Below are positions 36,229 to 50,512 of a DNA stretch of 64,000 bases, piece after piece (the stretch's first letter is position 1; each line of letters starts with the position of its first letter). This stretch comes from Trochalopteron elliotii. Taxonomy: Eukaryota; Chordata; Aves; Passeriformes; Leiothrichidae. Both the position numbers and the translations under genes were made by a program. The notes below the pieces were generated by a model. It made no database searches. It was not told the DNA's origin and worked only from the letters and a program-made list of their open reading frames with translations. The stretch spans positions 289,756 to 353,755 of the forward strand of contig JANPWX010000108.1 in the NCBI GenBank assembly GCA_024734555.1, in the 5' to 3' direction.

Positions 36229-39200
36229 GTGGTGGACTTCTATCTGAAGTTTGTCACAGTCAGGTTCGGCTTATTTGTGAACACTGAAATAAGGGGAATT
36301 TCTTGAAAAACTCAGAACAAGGATGTAATTTTTTGATGTACCACAAAAATCCATTGTGGCACTCATTTGGGAAGACAGATAGCTTGGAAATTAAAGCATT
36401 GAACAAATCTTACGCTGCATGAATGAGATTTTTCAGGACTGCCTTAACAACCACCAAGCAACAATCAGATGATCTGGTATCAAGGATAGCTGGCAGCATG
36501 GAACAGCTTGATAGCAGCTGAGATCTGATGGTTTGTAATGTGTAGGATGTGATTACTAATTCAAATTAGAAAGCATTGGCATGTGCTTCTTTAAGATAGG
36601 AAAGACACAATGGTAGTCTAGGAACCATTACATTTCATAGGATTGCATTGTAGCCTCACCAAATAGACTCATTACAAAAAACTTTTGCCGCTACAAGGAA
36701 ATGAAATCCTACAGAACATGACAGTGTGAGCTCTATAAAGTCAATAAGCATTTCTGTGTCCAAATATATATGATGAGTGTTGTGATTTTTTTTTGTTGTT
36801 TCTCTCGACTTAAAGGTGAATTCCTGTAACTGTTTTCTGTAGGACTCTGTTAGAGACTGTCAGATGCTGTTAGTGCCAGGCTTTGTCTCATATAAACTTG
36901 TCACATGTACCCAACTGCTTTGACTGTTGCCATTCCTAAAAGGTGAGTATGGAAAATAAAATGACCCATGAAAATCCCTCCTCATTACCTCACTTGCCAG
37001 TGCTGATCTTGGTAAAGCAGACCATCAACACCTCACAGCTGTTTACTGCACTCCCATCTTCATGGCCTGTTTCTTGTCCTGGCTTTTGTGTTTTTATCCT
37101 GGGTTTTTGTGTTTGGGGTCTGTTGTTGTATAAATGGGATTTTCTGTTCTGAAGCTGGACTGTGTTGGCGTTGGGGTAGGAAGAATCAGGAAGATGTCCC
37201 AAGCAGGGCAGGAGAATGAAGTCCCAGCAGAAGTTCTGCCACTTGTGACATTCTCTTCCGACCTTTCATTTCTTTCTTCCTTGGCGGAAATATTTCTCTC
37301 TGTGGCAACAAACTTATCAGGAAAAGACTGACAAGAGATGAGCAGGGAGAGCTGGTTACAGCACAGTCTGATGTGTTCTCCTTGTATATAGTAACAGCTG
37401 ATTCACTGGAACATGGATTTCAAGAAAAGGTCGATCTATCTAAAGCATGGCAATCACCTATCCAGAAATGCTAGAGCTAAGCTAGTATGAACTTTCTAGC
37501 AGTAACAGGATAACAGCTAGTATTCATCAGATAACCTTCCCCTTTCTGTTGCTTACTTGAAATAATAACATATTATTCTCTGCTTATAGTAAAAATAAAT
37601 ATTTTACTTGTATAGGGATGTCAGGTTAGTTGGGGTTGCCAAATAAGGAACTGATCAGAGTAAATCAATAGTTTACAGACCTGAAGTTCAAACATCCTTA
37701 CTAATCCACATGCCTGCATGTTCCCATGTGTGCTGTTTAGTTATTCACTTTATAAATGATTTAGAAAAGAAAAATCTCCATTCAAAGTGAGTAATTTTCC
37801 CAATGAACATTATGTCAAATTTTCTGGCTTTAATTCAGTCAGTTAATTATATTGTGTTGTCCATAATTTTTATACTAACTGTGGGAAAAACAATGTTTGA
37901 AGGTGTATTAAAATATCTTAATATATTTTTTTGCAATTTAAGTTTGAAGGCATTTTTACCGTGAGTGTGATTCACTACGGAGTTGATAACTTGCTTGTAC
38001 TTCCCTTCTAAACATTTTCTGTGGACCGTTATTTAGTGTGATTTCTACCACAACTGGGAGTGTAATGACAGGATCAATAAGTCAACTAGCACTTTTTAAA
38101 ATCCAACAATTTTGCTTAAAAGCAAAACAAAGCAAAACAAAACACAACAGAAAAAGTACAAAAAATGCTCAGCAATATGGTTGGGTTCACTATTGGTTCA
38201 CTATAGACTAGTATTCCCAGTCTCTGAGATGTTTGTATAAATTTGACACATTCTTATAGAATTTGTTTATTAAACTAGAAAGATTAAACTTATTTTAGTA
38301 CTTCCATAAATGCAGTAAGTACAGTCTATGCATAAGGTCATCTACAAGAAACTAAACTTTCTGAACCCTCTGGTCTGATCCAGTGAGATATTAGTTTTTG
38401 TGTTGTAATCTGCTTTGGGGAAAGAGTGCTAGGTCTCTCAGCAGCTCTGTCAGTATAAAAATACTGTTCTGAGTAATTTAGATATTACTGCAAAATAAAG
38501 TTGATTTAGGTTGTTTGGTTGTTATAGTAAATTTTCTCCTGTTGAAATAAAATTAAAACTCTCCCAGAGTTTTGGGAATTGCAAACTAGCAATTATCTAG
38601 CTGTTAAAAGTAGGAGTGGCAGCCAAATTTGCTTCACCTTGACTGGTATCCTTAGTGCAGTCCTCCCAGCTCATTACTGGAATGGCTGGACAGCCCCTTG
38701 CCCCTATTACTGCATATCTGAGATCACTGTTGGCTGCCAGAAGATGCTTCGCTGAACTGAAGAATTCCCGAGGGATCCATTCACTCAGACTCCTTACCTC
38801 TCACTAAAGAAGGTTCCAAAGGTAGCAGGAAGAGAGGAGTCCACAAAGCAGCAGAGCTGATACACCACTGTAAGGAGGATGTAGTAAGACCACAAAACAC
38901 AGGCAGGGCTGAAGGGTAGGAGTGGTGAGGGCACACTGTGGCTTTATGTCCAAAGTTGCAGAACAGTACTGCAAATCTGGTGATGTTCAGCTGTCAAGAG
39001 GCTTCAGTTACACAGCAGCAGTCACAGATTTTTGGATCAACAGATCAAAAGGAGTATCCACTTATCTAAGGTTACCTGGTCAGGTCCAAGCAAATGTGTT
39101 ACGTATGCAAGGAGATGCATAGATATAAAGCAAAAAATATGAGTTAAAAATAATATTTATGGGTTTGATATTTAAAGATCAGTTAATCCAGTTTAAATTT

Positions 39201-42200
39201 GTAATTAAAATCTTCTGTGTCTATTAAATTTCAAATTATCTTCTAACTTTTTTAAAACAAAATGAATTGTTTTTAAAGTGTGTAATTATAGTATGAGCTT
39301 TTTTAGCAACATTTTATTTAATGGAAAATGTTTATATCCAGAGGTGGCTGGAAGTTTTAATTGATTTTTCACACTTCAGTGCAGTCAGTTTTTGAGACTA
39401 TTTCTTGTATGTTCTCAGTAGTGTCCCAAACCCAGATTTAATTCTGATGTGGCAAGGGAGTTACTGTGACTAGAATTCCAACATATCGTTTAAAATATTT
39501 TTCAAGTTTAATGTCAAATAAATTTATTTGTTTTGTGGGTGTTGAGCTTCATCTTATATGCTCCAAGCATCTTCTGAGTTTTAAGCTGTCTACACAGCAT
39601 GAATGGTGAGATAGAATCTGCATTCCTGGCCTGAGTCGTAGGATCTTACTTTTGAAATCATCTCAGTGAAAGAGAAAGTCTACTTAAAGAATAGAGTTTT
39701 GATCCTTAGACATCAAATTCCATTTGGTTTTGAGCAGGGGAGTTCTCACTGAAATTGTTTTTGGTGTTTTATACATATAGCCAATATGTGTATGAGGATT
39801 TACAGGATTTAGCTTACTCTATTCCTCAGAAGGAAATCCTGGTACAGTATCTGGCTAATGGTTCGTATTTAGTAGATAATTTAAATGGTAGTTCATACTT
39901 TCAACTTTCATCTTAATAGCTGACTATATACTCAACTAAAATTTCCTGGGTTTAACCATTAAAGATTATGAAAAACAGGATACATGAAAATAACAATATG
40001 TAATATCTGTGTTTGTAGATTTTCCAATTGATACTGCAAATTAATAGTGTAATTGCTACACTATTAATATTTAAGTATATTTATACGCTTCCTTTCTACT
40101 GTATTACAGATTTCATTACAATCAATATCTCTTGCTCAAAGAGGAAATCTGTGTATATTTATGAAATGAGCTCTAATATTATACACTGTCTGTGTTTTAG
40201 AGTACAAGTCAATATAGCAGAAGGGTTTGGTGAGGGAATACTTAAGGGAAGATATGTCTTTTCTCTCAGGCCAATATTGTCACTGAGGAGAAAAATTTAC
40301 TCTTTAGACCGTGGTAAAAATATATGTTTTTTCTTAACCCTGCCCATCCCGCTCTAGGAGCAAATTCAAAATAGGAGATTGAATCTTGATTGGCTTCATG
40401 TCTGCTGGGAAAATTTTAGTAGCATGGTTTTAAAACTGAGAACAAACTCAGAGAAGATATACGGTGTGTCACTGTGACAGTGACTGGGAAAATATTCCTT
40501 CACAGTTACACGCATGGGAGCTCAGCAACCTTTGGTACGCACAGGATTTGGCACTTTATCACCAGGACCAGAGAGGCAAGGGGGAGACCAGCTTTTGCTG
40601 CCTGAGGACATCTTCCTGTAGGAGAAGTTTAATTAAAATGTGTCCTCCACTGTATTTTATCTTGCAAAAGGCTGGCCAGTATTTCAGTTAATACCCCTAT
40701 AAATTCCTTTGCCAAGTGTCTTTAATTTGACAACAGCCTTGTGAAGCAAGGAGCCCTAAAGTCAAATATATGTTGCTTCTCTGGGAATCTGTGAGTGCCT
40801 TCAACAGCAGCAGCTGGAAGAAGAGGAGACCAATGAGACTGAAACAGATTATGTCTAGATCTGATACAAAAGATCCAAATATTGAATAACTGTGGTTTTT
40901 ATGGGATCATTTTCAAGACGTTTTAATCTCTAGAAAGAAAATGTGTTGTTCACCCTAAAAGGTCTTTTATGTCACCAAGTTCCTGTTTGGGAGACAAAAT
41001 TCTGTTTTTATCTGATATATATGTAGGTGTAGTAATGTTGAATTTTATGTTAAAACAAATTATATATCCACAGAATCCTGTGTTCTCTTTATTGAAGTTA
41101 AAACATTTGTCAAATGCCAAATGACGGCATTCCAAAGCTAGGGAGTTTCTTGTGCTCTTGCCTTTGTTGCCAGATCAGCTTACACTTATTGAAATGAATG
41201 AAACTTTGGACTTATGTAATTGACTTGAGAAACTGAGGTTATTTATCTCCTCTGGACTTGGAAAACTCTCAGATTGTAAAGAAAGGAGACAGTGATGGAA
41301 ATAAAAACATCTGAGTAATGTTCTTAACATGAAGCTCCTATAACTGGGAATAAAATAGTTGGAAGGAAATAACTAGCACTGAAAAAAACAAAAAGGAAAA
41401 GAAAAACCCCAAATTTACCAATGAGGAAAGAAGTTCTTAGAAAGCAAAAGAACTCAGTCTGTTAGTATGGGTCTGTGCCATCCTTAGGGAAAGAAAGCTT
41501 ACTTTAGCAAAGGCACGACTTATCTTCTCTGGGTTTCTGCCTCTATTTGTGTGTGTTCTTTATTCCTTAGGGAATCTGTGGGAGGGAGCAAAGGTTTTAT
41601 TAAAGATTGTCATTACTCTAAAAGTTCGTGAGCATGATGTACTTTAGGCACTGCAAAATTATTTATTTCACTGCCTTTTACTATTTCACTTAATTTCCCA
41701 AAATTTCATGTTGTCTAGCAAACTGTCAGAGCAGTTAATTTTATTTAAGTAAGAAGAAATAACCTTAATACAAAATCTAGTTTCAGAGTTTAATTTCACA
41801 GAAAAAAGAATTACCTTTTCTACTTGTTCTCTATCTGTAACAATGAAGAGTTTTCTTAAGTTTACCAAGGAAAACTTATTTTTGAGATGAGAATAAGGAA
41901 CAGAAAATTTAATCTGGAAATAATTAATCAGAAATAAATGAGAAAATAAAATCCATGTGGAATTGCTAAAGTGGAGTGAGAAAATTTTGAAAGGTGAGGC
42001 TGCAAAGAAAGAGCAAGGGACTTATTAAAATATAAAAATACTCCTATTTTTTCAAACTCCTTAGTCACATAATGTTCCTGAATATTTAAGTTCAAATTTT
42101 CCAAGTATTTACGATTGCCTAAAAATCTGATATCAATAAATGCGCATCAGAAAGATGTGAGGAATTCATAATTAGATGTACGTAGTGGCAAACATAAAAT

Positions 42201-43568
42201 CAAACTGACTTATATCTTAATGGCTTGATGAGAAAAGAACTACACAGTTTAACACATGAACTAGCTAATACAGTAATACTTAGGTACTTCAATTATTTAA
42301 ATTGGGTATGGTTTATTTCAATGTGTCAGTTGTACTACAACTGTAAGATGATGAATTGTCTTTCGACCCTTCCCTCCTTGGGAGAAGTCTCATTGTTCAG
42401 AGAACTACAACAAAGTCAGCTGGCAGCTAGACTAAGAAACAATTGACCCCAAATGGATTCTTCAGATAATCTCTTTTAGGCAAACTCCTTAAGCATATGC
42501 TTTAAATACCTCTTGACAGAAACAGAAAAAATATTCTGCAATAAAATGTTTCTCTTGACGCAAATGTAAAAATATGAAATTTGGTCCTCAGAACATACTG
42601 GGTGAAATGTGTATATTAAATCTTTAGTAAAGACTATCTTACCAGTTAATATTAAATATTATAAATGCTTTGTGTTATTCTTTAAATCAGAAACTTAGTA
42701 AGTACGTGGTACATGGGCAAAGAAAACAATATTTCATTAAAAAAAATGTGTGTGTGTGTGTATACACGCCTAAATTACAGCAAACTTGCAAAACTCATTT
42801 ACCACAGGTATAAATCTACATGCAAATAGGACCATAAGGAATAGCAAACATATTACCCGAGAAGATATCATATTGTGATGGTATCATAGTACTAGTTCTG
42901 TTGAAATTTCTAAAAACTATTTTAAAGAAAGTGGTATTAGACTGTTACCAGATAAGACAGTTGGCAGCACTGTGCCACAATTATTGCAAGGGCACAGCAC
43001 AGAAGATTGAGTAGCTCAATGAAATGTATTTCCCTTTAAAGACAGTTGCTTATGCTGTGCATGAATTATGCTCTCTGTGATCACATTTAGTCAAATTAAT
43101 GTAAAGCTATTAATGTAGGTCAGATATATTTTGACTTCTGCACCAAACACAGGGGAAGACCATCATGCCAGTGTGAATATTCTTAATGGCTGCTGATCTC
43201 AATGTTTTAGCTAATTCATTATCCTGCTTCTGTCTCCTTGGCAATCAAATTGAGGTATAATGACTATGATTCTAAAAAGACTAAGACAGGGTATATTAGA
43301 ACCAGATTTCTCAGCACAGATGTTACACTGCAGTAGCTGAACTGAAAACAATCACTTTTCTTGCAAATTCAGACAGTATAACCCATTTTCCTATAAGCAT
43401 GATGTTCAGAAAGAGGGTTGATTCTCATAGAAGATGGAAATATTATTAGATAATAAGATTCAGATTGCTTGTTTAAAAATCTTTGCATCACAGGTAGGAT
43501 AAAAGTAATACAAATTTGTTAGAGATTCCCTGTTTGAGTATGTTGACTTGTCATCCAAATGATTAAAC
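36229..43568. other. Unique AT-rich sequence, no supported gene
   Basis: I see no recognisable gene or transposon. The open frames of 60-109 codons look like chance. Small simple-sequence patches are present: (AAGCAAAAC)-like at about 38115-38150 and (TG)7 at 42747-42760, the latter running into the palindrome GTGTATACAC. Confidence 0.45.
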
Positions 43569-44534
43569 TCATAGAATCATAGAATGGTTTGGTTTGGAAA
43601 GGACCTTATAGATCATGCAGTTCTGACCCCCTATACATGCCAGGAGCACCTTCCACTAGACCAGGTTGCTCAGAGTCCCATCCAACATGACCTTAAACAC
43701 TTCCAGGGATGGGGAATCCACAACTGTTTTGGGCAACCTTTCAGTGTCTCATCACCTCACAATAGAGAATTTCTTCTTCCTGTCTAATCTAAATCTATTG
43801 TCTTTCCGTTTTAATATTTGCCCCCTTGTCCTCTGATCACCTTCATGGCTCTCCTCTGGACTCATTCCAACAGGTCCATATCCTGTTTGTTGTTTGTATG
43901 CCCTAGAACTGAACATAGTACTCTAGGTGGGGTCCAACCATCAAATCCGTATCTCTTCAGTAACAGACAAGAATGTTGCGTTGGATACTGTCAAATGCTT
44001 TGCACAAGTCCAGGGAAATATGTCAGTTGTTGTCTTATCCATCAAAGTTCTAAGCTTGTCAAAGAAGACCACCAAATTTTTCAGGCATGATTTATCCTTA
44101 GTGAAGCCATTTTTTCTGTCACCAAGCACCTCTTTATTTTCATGTGCCTGAATAAAATTTCCAGGAGGATCTGGCCCATGATCTATCTGGGCACAGAGTT
44201 AAGAATGATTGGCTCATAGTTCCTCCACAAATGGGGGAGATTCCTATTTTTCATCAGTATGAACTTCACTGAAGAGTCAATGAATAAAATCTCAAATATC
44301 CAGGAATATTCTCTAGTGTTTTATCCCCTTCATCTGCAAGTTCCCCTGGGACCTGAAGATGCATCTTGAACCCCATCTTATCTTACAGTGACCAGTACTT
44401 CATTCTCCCAGTCCCTGCTTCTGCCTTCTGCAACAGGCATGGTGTGGCTGGAGCACTTGCTAGTGAAGATTGAGAAAAAAAGTCATTGAGTACCTCAAGC
44501 TTCTCCATGTCCTGGGTAGCCAAGTCCCTGGTTC
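43569..44534 (-). mobile_element. CR1 LINE with partial reverse transcriptase, internally deleted
   Basis: The right-hand end of the element (plus-strand left) is the CR1 tail TCATAGAATCATAGAATGG at 43569, followed by the inverted 3' coding region up to the CTCTAGGTGGGGTCCAACC block near 43938. The sequence then jumps to the reverse-transcriptase palm region (43970-44210) and continues into the linker between endonuclease and RT (to about 44534). The roughly 1 kb of ORF2 that should lie between is absent, so this copy is deleted or rearranged. The order matches the avian CR1 family closely. It is 5' truncated, carries a frameshift and is inactive. No target duplication is expected to be clear for CR1. 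Confidence 0.93.
43941..44215 (-). pseudogene. CR1 ORF2 reverse-transcriptase fragment
   Basis: This is the fingers-palm part of a LINE reverse transcriptase, which copies the element's RNA at the target site. Reading on the minus strand from about 44215, a degraded 'YRPVSLTSVPGKIMEQI'-type motif is followed near 44105 by GFTKDKSCLKNLVVFFDKL, which matches the CR1 'HGFTKGKSCLTNL' motif. A one-base frameshift follows. In the next frame SLDLCKAFDS matches catalytic motif A (YLDFSKAFD), and its metal-binding aspartate is still present. The YADD motif (motif C) and the thumb are missing because of the internal deletion. It cannot make an active enzyme. Confidence 0.85.
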
Positions 44535-47500
44535 AAAGACTAAAGTGTGATAAAAAGATAAGGTCTTTGAAAATGAGTTTCAGATACATCAGAAGCTTGA
44601 AATCTGGGTGACATATTTAAGAAATGTTTTGTTAAGATATTCAAATGTAGAGTTGTGGTTCAGCAAGTGGACTATTGCTTAGTGTAAATTTTTGTGAGTT
44701 GCTTAGTGATTTCATTTGGATTAAATGTAAATGAATAGCATGTTTAAAACATACAGATTCAGAGTTATAGATTAGATATATATAGTTTCAGGTTTTAAAA
44801 AACTACTGTCAGTCATCCTAACTGTGAATGGGTAGATGGCTAGGAAATTACTCTCCTGATTTCCTTCAGCTATAGAGAATAGTATTTCCAGCTCTAGGTT
44901 TGTTTTGGGATTGAGGCTGAATTGACATTTTAAAGGCAGAATGAACAGTGGATTGCTGAAACAATATTCAGTTTCTCATGCTTTTTTCTTGGGTCAATCA
45001 GAAAAAAGATGTGGAAAACAACTTTGGAGTCACCTCGATTATGTCAGCACTGTGCCTTCTTCAGTTTGGCATAAATGGTGTGGAGATCCTAGTGGGTTTC
45101 TGAGATACATCAGGACAGATCCAATTAACTCTTGTAAAAGGCTGGAAAAGGATTTCTTACCAAAAAAAATCTGCCTTGTGGCAGGCAGTATCCTAGTTTT
45201 GACATGAAAAGTTGTAATTGTCTCAAGGTTGTGGTTAACACCTTTGTTCATGTGATATCACCAATAGATAGATGGGACACTTTTAGGTTGTCACCTACAA
45301 TGTGGCGATGTAACACCGCAAGTGGCCCAAGCACAAGTATTCACTGCTCTTCTACTGAGCCTTTTTCTTTCCTGAGAGAATACATCTTGCTCTCTAAGAA
45401 GTACACCTTGTGTGCAGCCCTGGAATAATCATTATGAATGACCTATAAATTTTCTCTGGAGCCTCTCTTTAAGGCTGTTCTTGATCTAGAGGAAGTCTTA
45501 ATCCATACCCTGTGTCTTGGGGATTAGTTCAAGGTACTTGTCCAAGTGCTGTACAGAACCAGGTTTCAAAGCTGAACCCTTTCAAAAATTTGATTTCAAT
45601 TTAATTGCACAATCACAGAAGGAGGAGAGAGCATATGAGTATTCCTGTAAATTCCTGCACAGAGTTAGGTACTGAGAGACCAAAATGTCATTAATTAAAT
45701 AGTGGTTGTAGGAGTGTTCGTTGTATGAGAACACAATGAATGAAAGAATCTTAGGTCAGAAGAAAATTCTGTTTCAATTTCATTCTTTCTCTTCCTTTTT
45801 TTTTTAATATTGGCTTTCAACATCTGCTACAGAAATTTGTACAAAGTAGTTATGTATCTAACAATCGATGAAATGGCTGTGTTTGGACAAATGGCCTAAT
45901 TTAATGCCACGTTACCATTGTGTTATTCTTTCTATTAATAATTTCCAATGCATTGCAAAGCAAATTGACCTCTAAAAACTAGGGAATAACTTTTATTATA
46001 TTCTGTTATCTGTGCTTTGAATATTCCTCTTTCAAATCCAGAAAGAAGACCCAGGAAGAAGGAAGTACTTATTACTGTGAAATTCTGTTCTAAAATGCGG
46101 GTTAAGTAACATTCTAGCAATGATTCCAACAGATGAATGCCAGAATGATGAGCTTTTATCATATGGAAAAGCTTCTTAATTATGTATTCCATAATGCTCT
46201 AAAATTAGTTGGATGGCCTCTTTTCTGACTATGTAACATTTTTCAAAACATTTTCTCTAGTATAATTTTTGGTGTCATCATGATCATGGCTACCTTTTTA
46301 CACTGAATTAGTGGAATAACAGCAGTTGCTGCCAGAACATTTTCTCACAACAACCGAAATCTCAGCTTTACTTTTACTCTTGCTACAGTGGAAAACAGTA
46401 ATACTTAAGGGAGGTACAGAGAAACCCTGACTGTTGATAACAGTTGTGTGCACAATGATTTTATGCTCTCTAATGTGCAAAATTCTTTCTTTAGCATAGC
46501 TGGCATATGGAAAAGATACAGTTATGGTCCTTCACCCACTCCTGTTAAATATATTACTTTAATCTATCTAGCTTATCTACTTCAATATAAGCATGCCAAA
46601 TTAAAAGGAGATCATTTTCAGAGGGAGGGAACTGTCTTCGTATCCAGTGGAGATAGGACAAGAAGTGGTGGTTTAACACTGCATCCTGTCCAGAATGTCA
46701 GCAAAGCCCTGCCAGAGATTAGAAATGTTGTGACACCACCATTGTGACAGGCAGTTTGAAGAAGTATATTTAAGGTATTTTTGATCCTGTTGTTCTGAGG
46801 TACTGTGTCTCTGAATGCAGACACATGGGAATAGTTCCAAATTCACCTTTTTTGAATCAAGTTCAGCCCTTTGTTTTTGTGGTCAAGATTCTGAACTGTC
46901 GCTTCTATGGGGCAGAATCTTTTCTCCTATTTTTCTACATGCACAGCAAAATAGATCTCTGAAGATATTATGTTCTATGTTTCTCCAATATTTTTAATTT
47001 GTGTGTGTATTTGTCCATTTTCTTGCCATGTCTAGAGTCCTCTGCCAGCACCTAATCACTCTGGGAATACTTACTGTGGTTTTATTATATCAAACATTGC
47101 CTTTTTATACAGAGGTTGTCAAGTGTGTGTAGCTGTTTGTCTGCATATTGTGCTGCATGGCGTGCTTCACCTGAATAGATAACCTTTTTTTTTTTTTTTT
47201 CCTCCCAGGAAACTAAGGGTCATATAAGTTAATAACACGTGCTATAACATATATCCATACAGTACATAGCAAAAGTTTTGTTTGTGACTTTACCTCTGCA
47301 AGCACAGGGGAAGTGCTTTACTTCATTTCTGCAATCGCCAGGGATTCCCTGGCTGCCTGATTACTCCAGAGCCTTTGATTTGATCAGAGCTGTGCCTTTG
47401 CTCCCTGAGAACATCCTTAATGAAAAGAATATTTTGGGAGCTATGAAGGAACTCCTCAAGAAAAGAGATGGCATGGGGAGGCAGGAAACAATGAGGAGAC

Positions 47501-50500
47501 AGTCTTGCCAAGATACTAAGAAGGAGTGAAAGAGCCCTGTTAGGAGAGGAGAGAAATATGATTATGCAGCACCAGAACTGCAGTAGCCTCTGCAGAACAG
47601 AGAATAATAGAAGCAACACAAGAAGACAGAATTTTCCCTTTGAAGTCATAGATGTTAGACTCCCTATATGGTCATGAAGATCTTTATTTTATCTGTCACA
47701 GGTGAATTATCAATTGCAGTGCCTTCGAGAAAGCTTTTAAAGGAAGGGGCATGAATCCTACTTTTATTTTTTATTTATTAAAATGTAATGTGCACTAGTT
47801 TAACCAGTGTAAGTTTTCAATTTAATAAATTAAATTTAAGTTAAACAATCAAAATAATTAATAAATAATTTTCAAGTCTGTAATGCTAGTTTAAATGGCT
47901 AAATTTTGAAATAGTCTGGTAAAAATTAATATTACAGTTTTAATGGGTTTGCTGGTCAGACTGTTCCACTAGAAGTAAGATGATGGTTTGTGATAGCCAC
48001 TTTTAGAACAACACAAAGTCCCTCATTTATTCAATCAGTATAACAATTCTGAAAGTAAGGAACTCAGGTGTTTTCCCAAAAAAATCTTGAGACAACAAGA
48101 CATTCAGAATGATTCTTCTGAAATAAAACCAGCATTAAAAAAAGGAGCTGTTGTAGCACATTGGGATGAAGGCTCTGTTGTAGGCACATGCACAGTTCAT
48201 TAGTATTACAGACTTGATATTTTGAGTACCTTTATCCTTTCCTGAAAACTGCAAAAAGAAATATATTTGGAGAGGATATCTACCTAAAAACAAATAACTA
48301 ACTGAATAGTAATCTAATATCCTAGCTAAGTGGTATTACACATAAGCTACAGGACAGATGGTGGTTTGTTGTCTAAATCTTGCATAAGGACTGGGGCATG
48401 AGCACTACTTTGGCAGGAGCTGAAGTGAGATATATTGCCCCTGGGGATGCAAAAAATCTGTCATAATACAGAGGGTGCACACCCTGTCACTGTCTCTCTG
48501 GAGATATCCTCTTTCTTTTGTAACGTGGTCATACATCTGATGCTGGAGGCTTTCCATCACCACACCTTTTTCTTACCAGTTCTTAGAGACAGTAATACTA
48601 ACATGATTCAGAAAAGAGTAAGTTTAATTTCTCTAGCACTATTAGTGAGTTTAGAGAAAAAGATAAGAGTGGAGCAACAACATTTTTGCTCCCATGTCCC
48701 TACAGAATTGATTCCTCCTAACTCTCTCACTAAAACTATGTTATAACTGAAGCTCTGAAAAGCAGACAGTTTTCACTGGAGGTTTTTTTCACATTTTGCA
48801 TGCATACTAAATCACATTTTATTTCATATTTGAAGAAATGAAACTAATGTGATGAGCTGATTTCTTCATGAAAGTCTGTGTTTATACAAAGTTTATAGCT
48901 TGGACCAATCCTGATTATTCAAAAAATGGTCACAACCTGGTTTTGTAGTAGAAGTATGTTTTCTTCCTACATAATCTAAAAGGGATTGAGCCAATTTTGT
49001 TTAAGCATGATTCTAAAGACTTCCCGTGCATGTCTTAACATGAAAATTCTAAGTACCTGTTTTCTCTTCGAAACGTATGGGGCTTTTATTTTTATTTTTT
49101 TTTATATCTGTGAGAAGTTAGACAACACTGAAAGTACCTCTATGATATTCTCCTGTTTTACCTCATTTATGTCAGGAACTTAAGGCTATGTGACTATGCT
49201 AAGAACATGAAGACAGAAAACATCAATATTTTTATACTTTATATATATTATTATACCTCCTGTGACAAACAAGATTGGCTAGTATTTTGAACTTCCAATG
49301 TATCTCCTTGTTCTAGAAAAGACAAGAAAAAATACATATCTCTCCCCTAAATGGGGAAAAAGCCCTACATAGATTGCACAGAAGATATAAGAGCGAAAAA
49401 TGTTCTTACAACCATCACAGATGTTATTCACAAGCACTCACTAAAAACCACAGCCAAGAATGGTTGTAGAACATCCATTTTTGTTATCTATAGCTGGTAG
49501 CTTATCTGAACTTTACCCTTATCACTATATATTAGGAGTGAAATTTTCAATGCCAAGAAAGAACCTTGGCTTTGCCACAAAACCTACTGTGCTCATTTAT
49601 GTGTTTCTAAATATTATCATTGTCATTTCTTTTAAAAACACAGGAGAAAAAACATAAGCAGTTACCAAAGTGAGGCAAGTAGACGTATTTCAAATGCTTT
49701 CAAAGACAAGTTTTGGCCATTTAGACAATGGTCAAGATATAGTTTTGTGATCCCATTTCTCAGAGCTGCTTTTTTGACTCTTTCATTAAGCTGAATGTGA
49801 TAAAACATCAGTGGAGACAGCTCCTCAGACCTGATCTAAACACCTTTATTCCTCATATTTTTTCCAGTTGCCTTACATTTAGTATTTTACTCCTGAAGAA
49901 CTCCTCATTAAATTAATGAATAATAGTCTATTAAAGTCCTGCAGACTGCCCACATAAGAAAGGACTGTCTAAATCAATTAAGAAAGATGGTGTTTGATCC
50001 ATTTACTTTAGTCCAACAGGAATCTTTCCAAAGCAGTCAGTCTCATCCTCCCCCACCTCTTCCTCTCATTCTTCCCAACTCACACATGGGTATAACAGTA
50101 GAGCTCTGAAAAGGTTGCTTAAAATACCAGAAGAATAAGCTTCTTAATTGAATTTACCTAACTAGACACTGCAGAAGTGAAAAACATTATCAAATGCATG
50201 CATGTAAACATACCTAAACAGGTGTTTATATCTAAATTAATGTGCATATGTATGTAGAATTCGTATCTACATATCTCATTTCATGAATGTATTTTAGCTT
50301 ATATAATTTTGGTCTGTTTTTCTTTGAAGTTGAAATTAAATAATCCTTCAGAAATACTTTTAAAATTATAATTATTTTTAATATTTTATAACATATTATC
50401 TTGGATATATTTACATGAAGAGAACTGATGATGAGTATCAAACATAAAGAAAAATATCTCATGAAGGTTAACTGGAAAATTTTAAGATCTAGTAGTGATG

Positions 50501-50512
50501 CTTTGGGAAGTC
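44535..50512. other. Unique AT-rich sequence, no supported gene
   Basis: Apart from a possible CR1 scrap at 46615-46690 I recognise nothing. A T16 run at 47185-47200 followed by CCTCCCAG looks like a splice acceptor, but every frame after it closes quickly. Frames of 80-108 codons around 47278-47649 on both strands lack known domains. Confidence 0.4.
46615..46690 (+). mobile_element. Possible short CR1 scrap
   Basis: The text CCAGTGGAGATAGGACAAGA followed by AGTGGTGGTTTAACACTGC resembles the CR1 block 'AGTGATAGGACAAGAGG..ATGGTTTAAACTG'. The match is only about 60 bases long and is not followed by the rest of the 3' region, so it may be a short broken copy or a chance resemblance. Confidence 0.35.

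Noticed and set aside
47185..47215. Strong-looking splice acceptor (T16 then CCTCCCAG)
   Set aside because: Stop codons follow within a few codons in two frames and there is no donor or conserved exon pattern; it is probably just a poly-T run.
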